Assembly: GCA_052246295.1 (NCBI GenBank)
Contig: JBQQCO010000012.1
Direction: 5' to 3' (one strand)
DNA from: Piscibacillus sp052246295
Lineage (GTDB): Bacteria > Bacillota > Bacilli > Bacillales > Alkalibacillaceae
Length of the DNA stretch: 64,000 nt
The notes beneath the pieces are model-generated. The model was not told where the DNA came from, ran no database searches, and saw only the letters and a program-made list of their open reading frames with translations. Each line of letters opens with the position of its first letter. The stretch's first letter is position 1. Shown one piece after another: positions 60,233-64,000 of this stretch. The position numbers and the translations under genes are program-made.

Positions 60233-63200
60233 TTATGCTTCAGTTGTTATTTCTTCTACTTCTTCTACTTCAACAACGTCTTTTTCGGCTTCTAGATTAC
60301 GATATTTTGCTAAACCAGTACCAGCTGGAACAAGTTTACCAATAATAACGTTCTCTTTAAGTCCTAATAGATCATCATACTTACCTTTAATTGCGGCATC
60401 TGTTAGGACACGAGTTGTCTCCTGGAATGATGCAGCTGATAAGAATGAGTCTGTTTCAAGTGACGCTTTCGTAATACCAAGAATAATCGGCTTAGCAATA
60501 GCTGGTTGCTTACCTTCTACTAATACTTGGCGGTTAGCTTCTCTAAATTGGTTAACATCTAATAATGATCCAGGGATAACATCCGTATCACCTGATTCAA
60601 TTACACGAACTTTATTTAACATCTGGCGCACCATTACTTCGATGTGTTTATCACTAATTTCAACACCTTGCATACGATATACTTTTTGTACTTCTTTTAA
60701 TAAGTACTCTTCTACACCTTGCAAGCCTTGAGCTTTGATGAGTTCTTTAGGGTCAATTGAACCTTCAGTGAGTGCTTGACCCGCAATAATCTCTTCACCA
60801 ACTTCGACTTTCATACGTGCATTATATGGTGTTGTATAACTGCGTTTTTCAACTTCACCCTGAACGACAATTTCTTTCTTGTCTTTAACGTCATTAATTT
60901 CAAGAATAGTACCATCAATTTCACTGATGACTGCCTGACCTTTAGGGTTACGAGCTTCAAAGATTTCCTGAATACGTGGTAAACCTTGCGTAATATCGTC
61001 TCCTGCAACACCACCAGTGTGGAAGGTACGCATTGTTAACTGTGTACCAGGCTCACCAATTGATTGTGCAGCGATAATACCAACAGCTTCACCTGTTTCA
61101 ACACGATCACCAGTCGCCATGTTACGGCCATAACACTTAACACAAGCGCCGTGATGAGTATTACATGTAAATACTGAACGGATTACAACTGAATCAACAC
61201 CAGAATCAACTATTGTCTTAGCAATATCTTCTGTGATTAACTCGTTACGTCCAATTATGACATCGCCCGTTTCTGGGTGGCGTACTTTTCTAAATGCAGT
61301 ACGACCAACTAGGCGATCGTAAAGTGGAACGATTGTTTCGTTTCCTTCTGTTAATGCACTTACAGTCATGCCGCGATCAGTTCCACAATCGTGTTCACGG
61401 ATGATAACATCTTGTGCTACATCTACTAAACGACGAGTTAGGTAACCTGAGTCGGCTGTCTTAAGTGCTGTATCCGCAAGACCTTTACGAGCACCGTGCG
61501 TCGAGATGAAGTACTCTAATACTGTCAGACCTTCACGGAAGCTTGATTTAATCGGTAATTCAATAATCTTACCAGATGGGTTAGCCATTAGACCACGCAT
61601 ACCTGCTAACTGAGTGAAGTTTGATGCGTTACCACGGGCACCAGAGTCACTCATCATAAAGATTGGGTTAAGGGCATCTAATGAAACCATTAGTTTTTCT
61701 TGAATTTGGTCTTTCGCTTCTGTCCAAGTAGCAATCACACGATCATAACGCTCTTCTTCTGTAATTAGACCACGACGGAATTGCTTCACTATTTTATTTA
61801 TTTTAGATTGCGCAGCATCTAAGTACTGTTGCTTTTCAGATAAGACAACGATATCGGATACACCGATTGTAATACCCGCTTTAGTGGAGTATTTGAAACC
61901 AAGATCCTTCATCTTATCAAGCATCTTAGACGTCTCAGAAATCTTATAATGTTTGAACACTTCAGCGATGATGTCACCTAAGATACCTTTTTTGAATGGT
62001 TTAACTAACTCACGGTTAGGTAACTCTTCTTTAAGATTTGTAGTAACATCGACAAAATGCACATCTGGTGTATGATCTTCTAAATTGAAAGAAGTTGGTT
62101 CGTTCATATAAGGGAACGAATTCGGTAACATATCGTTAAAGATTAACTTACCAATTGTCGTAACAAGTATCTTATCATTTTGCTCCTCAGTGAAATGAGG
62201 GTTACCTAACGAACTTGCTTTAATACCTACACGGCTATGCAGATGTACATAACCATTATCATAAGCTAAGATAGCTTCCTCATATGAAGAGAACACTGTC
62301 CCTTCACCGATTGCATCGGCACGTTCAAGAGTTAGGTAATAGTTACCTAATACCATATCCTGTGATGGTGTAACTACTGGTTTACCATCCTTAGGGTTTA
62401 AGATGTTTTGTGCCGCTAACATTAAGATGCGAGCTTCTGCTTGCGCCTCAGGTGAAAGCGGAACGTGTACCGCCATTTGGTCACCATCAAAGTCTGCATT
62501 ATATGCTGTACACACTAATGGATGTAAGCGAATAGCACGACCTTCAACAAGCGTTGGTTCGAACGCCTGAATCCCTAAACGGTGAAGTGTTGGTGCACGG
62601 TTTAATAGTACTGGGTGCTCTTTAATAACATCTTCTAATACATCCCAGATTTCAGGACGTAAACGTTCAATGCTACGCTTAGCTGACTTAATGTTATGCG
62701 CTAACCCACGGTTTACTAACTCACGCATGACAAATGGTTTAAATAGTTCAATTGCCATTTCCTTAGGTAAACCACATTGATACATTTTTAAGTTCGGTCC
62801 TACAACGATTACAGAACGACCTGAATAGTCGACACGCTTACCAAGTAAGTTTTGACGGAAACGTCCTTGCTTACCTTTAAGCATGTGAGATAGAGATTTC
62901 AATGGACGGTTACCAGGGCCTGTAACAGGACGGCCGCGTCTACCGTTATCGATTAATGCATCAACTGATTCTTGAAGCATACGCTTTTCGTTTTGAACAA
63001 TGATTGTTGGTGCACCTAAATCTAATAGACGTTTTAGACGATTATTACGGTTAATTACACGACGATACAGATCGTTTAAATCTGATGTCGCAAAGCGTCC
63101 ACCGTCTAGCTGTACCATTGGTCTTAACTCAGGTGGAATAATCGGCAATACGTCCATTATCATCCAATCAGGGTTATTTCCTGAATTACGGAATGACTCT

Positions 63201-63838
63201 AACACTTCTAAACGTTTAATAGCTCTAGTACGACGTTGACCTTGAGCCGTTTTAAGTTCTTCTTTTAACTCTTGAACTTCACGATCTAAATCAACATCTT
63301 GTAATAATTTACGGATCGCTTCAGCACCCATTTGCGCTTTGAAAGTGTTTCCGTATTTTTCGTAATAAGCACGGAATTCTTTTTCCGTTAGTAGTTGTTT
63401 TTTCTCAAGAGGTGTATCACCTGGGTCTGTTACGATATAAGAAGCAAAATAAATCACTTCTTCAAGGGCCCTAGGTGATAGATCTAATACAAGACCCATA
63501 CGACTTGGGATTCCTTTGAAATACCAAATGTGAGAGACAGGGGCAGCTAATTCAATGTGCCCCATACGCTCACGACGTACCTTCGCTTTAGTTACTTCAA
63601 CGCCACAACGGTCACAAACGACACCTTTATAACGGACACGCTTATATTTACCGCAATGACATTCCCAATCTTTTGTAGGTCCAAAAATACGTTCACAGAA
63701 TAAACCATCTTTTTCTGGCTTTAACGTACGATAGTTAATGGTTTCTGGCTTTTTAACTTCACCAAATGACCAAGAGCGAATCTTGTCTGGTGAAGCTAAT
63801 CCTATTTTCATAAACTCAAATCTGTTTACATCGATCAA
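60233..63838 (-). CDS. rpoC: RNA polymerase subunit beta'
   Basis: A 1201-aa subunit. N-terminal zinc site CHCGKYKRVRYKGVVCDRCG, catalytic NADFDGDQMAVH with three Asp for Mg, second zinc region near residue 890 (CNTHHGACVKCYGRN). TTG start at 63838 behind GGGAGGTAGG, as in B. subtilis. The acidic tail (DVVEVEEVEEITTEA) is typical of the group. Confidence 0.98.
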   Translation of the reverse strand: MIDVNRFEFMKIGLASPDKIRSWSFGEVKKPETINYRTLKPEKDGLFCERIFGPTKDWECHCGKYKRVRYKGVVCDRCGVEVTKAKVRRERMGHIELAAPVSHIWYFKGIPSRMGLVLDLSPRALEEVIYFASYIVTDPGDTPLEKKQLLTEKEFRAYYEKYGNTFKAQMGAEAIRKLLQDVDLDREVQELKEELKTAQGQRRTRAIKRLEVLESFRNSGNNPDWMIMDVLPIIPPELRPMVQLDGGRFATSDLNDLYRRVINRNNRLKRLLDLGAPTIIVQNEKRMLQESVDALIDNGRRGRPVTGPGNRPLKSLSHMLKGKQGRFRQNLLGKRVDYSGRSVIVVGPNLKMYQCGLPKEMAIELFKPFVMRELVNRGLAHNIKSAKRSIERLRPEIWDVLEDVIKEHPVLLNRAPTLHRLGIQAFEPTLVEGRAIRLHPLVCTAYNADFDGDQMAVHVPLSPEAQAEARILMLAAQNILNPKDGKPVVTPSQDMVLGNYYLTLERADAIGEGTVFSSYEEAILAYDNGYVHLHSRVGIKASSLGNPHFTEEQNDKILVTTIGKLIFNDMLPNSFPYMNEPTSFNLEDHTPDVHFVDVTTNLKEELPNRELVKPFKKGILGDIIAEVFKHYKISETSKMLDKMKDLGFKYSTKAGITIGVSDIVVLSEKQQYLDAAQSKINKIVKQFRRGLITEEERYDRVIATWTEAKDQIQEKLMVSLDALNPIFMMSDSGARGNASNFTQLAGMRGLMANPSGKIIELPIKSSFREGLTVLEYFISTHGARKGLADTALKTADSGYLTRRLVDVAQDVIIREHDCGTDRGMTVSALTEGNETIVPLYDRLVGRTAFRKVRHPETGDVIIGRNELITEDIAKTIVDSGVDSVVIRSVFTCNTHHGACVKCYGRNMATGDRVETGEAVGIIAAQSIGEPGTQLTMRTFHTGGVAGDDITQGLPRIQEIFEARNPKGQAVISEIDGTILEINDVKDKKEIVVQGEVEKRSYTTPYNARMKVEVGEEIIAGQALTEGSIDPKELIKAQGLQGVEEYLLKEVQKVYRMQGVEISDKHIEVMVRQMLNKVRVIESGDTDVIPGSLLDVNQFREANRQVLVEGKQPAIAKPIILGITKASLETDSFLSAASFQETTRVLTDAAIKGKYDDLLGLKENVIIGKLVPAGTGLAKYRNLEAEKDVVEVEEVEEITTEA

Positions 63839-63870
63839 GGAGCCTACCTCCCTTATATTTTTAACCGTTA

Positions 63871-64000
63871 TTACTCACTCACGTTTTGATCTTCTGTCGA
63901 TTCCATTGAAACGTTCAATTCTTCTGATTGATCAACATCTTCCAAATCGCGCATATCAATTTCATCACGATCAGAAGTTAACATTTTTACGTCCATACCA
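63871..64000 (-). CDS. rpoB: RNA polymerase subunit beta, C-terminal end (partial)
   Basis: The last 42 codons of rpoB, running off the right edge. GMDVKMLTSDRDEIDMRD is the conserved part, followed by an acidic tail ending DQNVSE. 32 bases upstream of rpoC. Confidence 0.95.
   Translation of the reverse strand, partial: GMDVKMLTSDRDEIDMRDLEDVDQSEELNVSMESTEDQNVSE

Overview
The window is a piece of a Bacillaceae-type (Bacillota) chromosome. The gene orders rpoB-rpoC-ybxF-rpsL-rpsG-fusA-tuf, S10-spc-alpha, ecfA1-ecfA2-ecfT-truA and rplM-rpsI are those of Bacillus relatives. Shine-Dalgarno sites are strong, AT content is moderately high, rpoC starts with TTG, and the pur operon carries a purine riboswitch. 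The species cannot be named from the sequence alone. Almost all genes lie on the minus strand, so transcription mostly runs from high to low coordinates.

Layout. (1) 1-1750: a soluble-looking lytic transglycosylase and an MscS channel, both on the plus strand. (2) 1828-2713: a scar holding an orphan 152-aa gene, a possible toxin C-terminus, the decayed 3' end of an integrase with its own arm-type repeats, and a second copy of the rpsI terminator and 3' end. (3) 2689-20644: an 18-kb integrated element in the 3' end of rpsI, bounded by a 25-bp perfect (40-bp near-perfect) repeat of rpsI. Its order is integrase, repressor, divergent Cro-like regulator, small ORFs, primase-helicase, an iteron-rich presumed origin, small terminase, tape-measure and head-decoration genes, then cargo (a RelA/SpoT-type toxin gene with a Panacea-domain gene, and a second tyrosine recombinase). 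This is the layout of a phage satellite (phage-inducible chromosomal island, PICI). It lacks a large terminase, portal, major capsid, lysis genes and most tail genes, so it probably depends on a helper phage. (4) 20583-21433: rpsI-rplM. (5) 21755-35347: folD and a complete 12-gene de novo purine operon (purEKBCSQLFMNHD), controlled by a guanine-type riboswitch at 35822-35892. (6) 36009-39218: truA and the ECF transporter energising module. (7) 39637-54566: the alpha, spc and S10 ribosomal protein clusters with secY, adk, map, infA and rpoA. (8) 55407-64000: the str operon, rpoC and the last 42 codons of rpoB.

How the genes work together. The right two thirds are growth-linked housekeeping: transcription, translation, secretion, and nucleotide and one-carbon supply. 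folD beside purN and purH makes metabolic sense because both enzymes use 10-formyl-tetrahydrofolate. The pur-folD block sits between truA and rplM, which are neighbours in Bacillus subtilis, and directly oriented copies of one dispersed GC-rich repeat lie at both of its edges. The left third records at least two successive integrations at the rpsI 3' end. The present satellite carries a toxSAS-Panacea pair that is a good candidate for abortive anti-phage defence or element maintenance.
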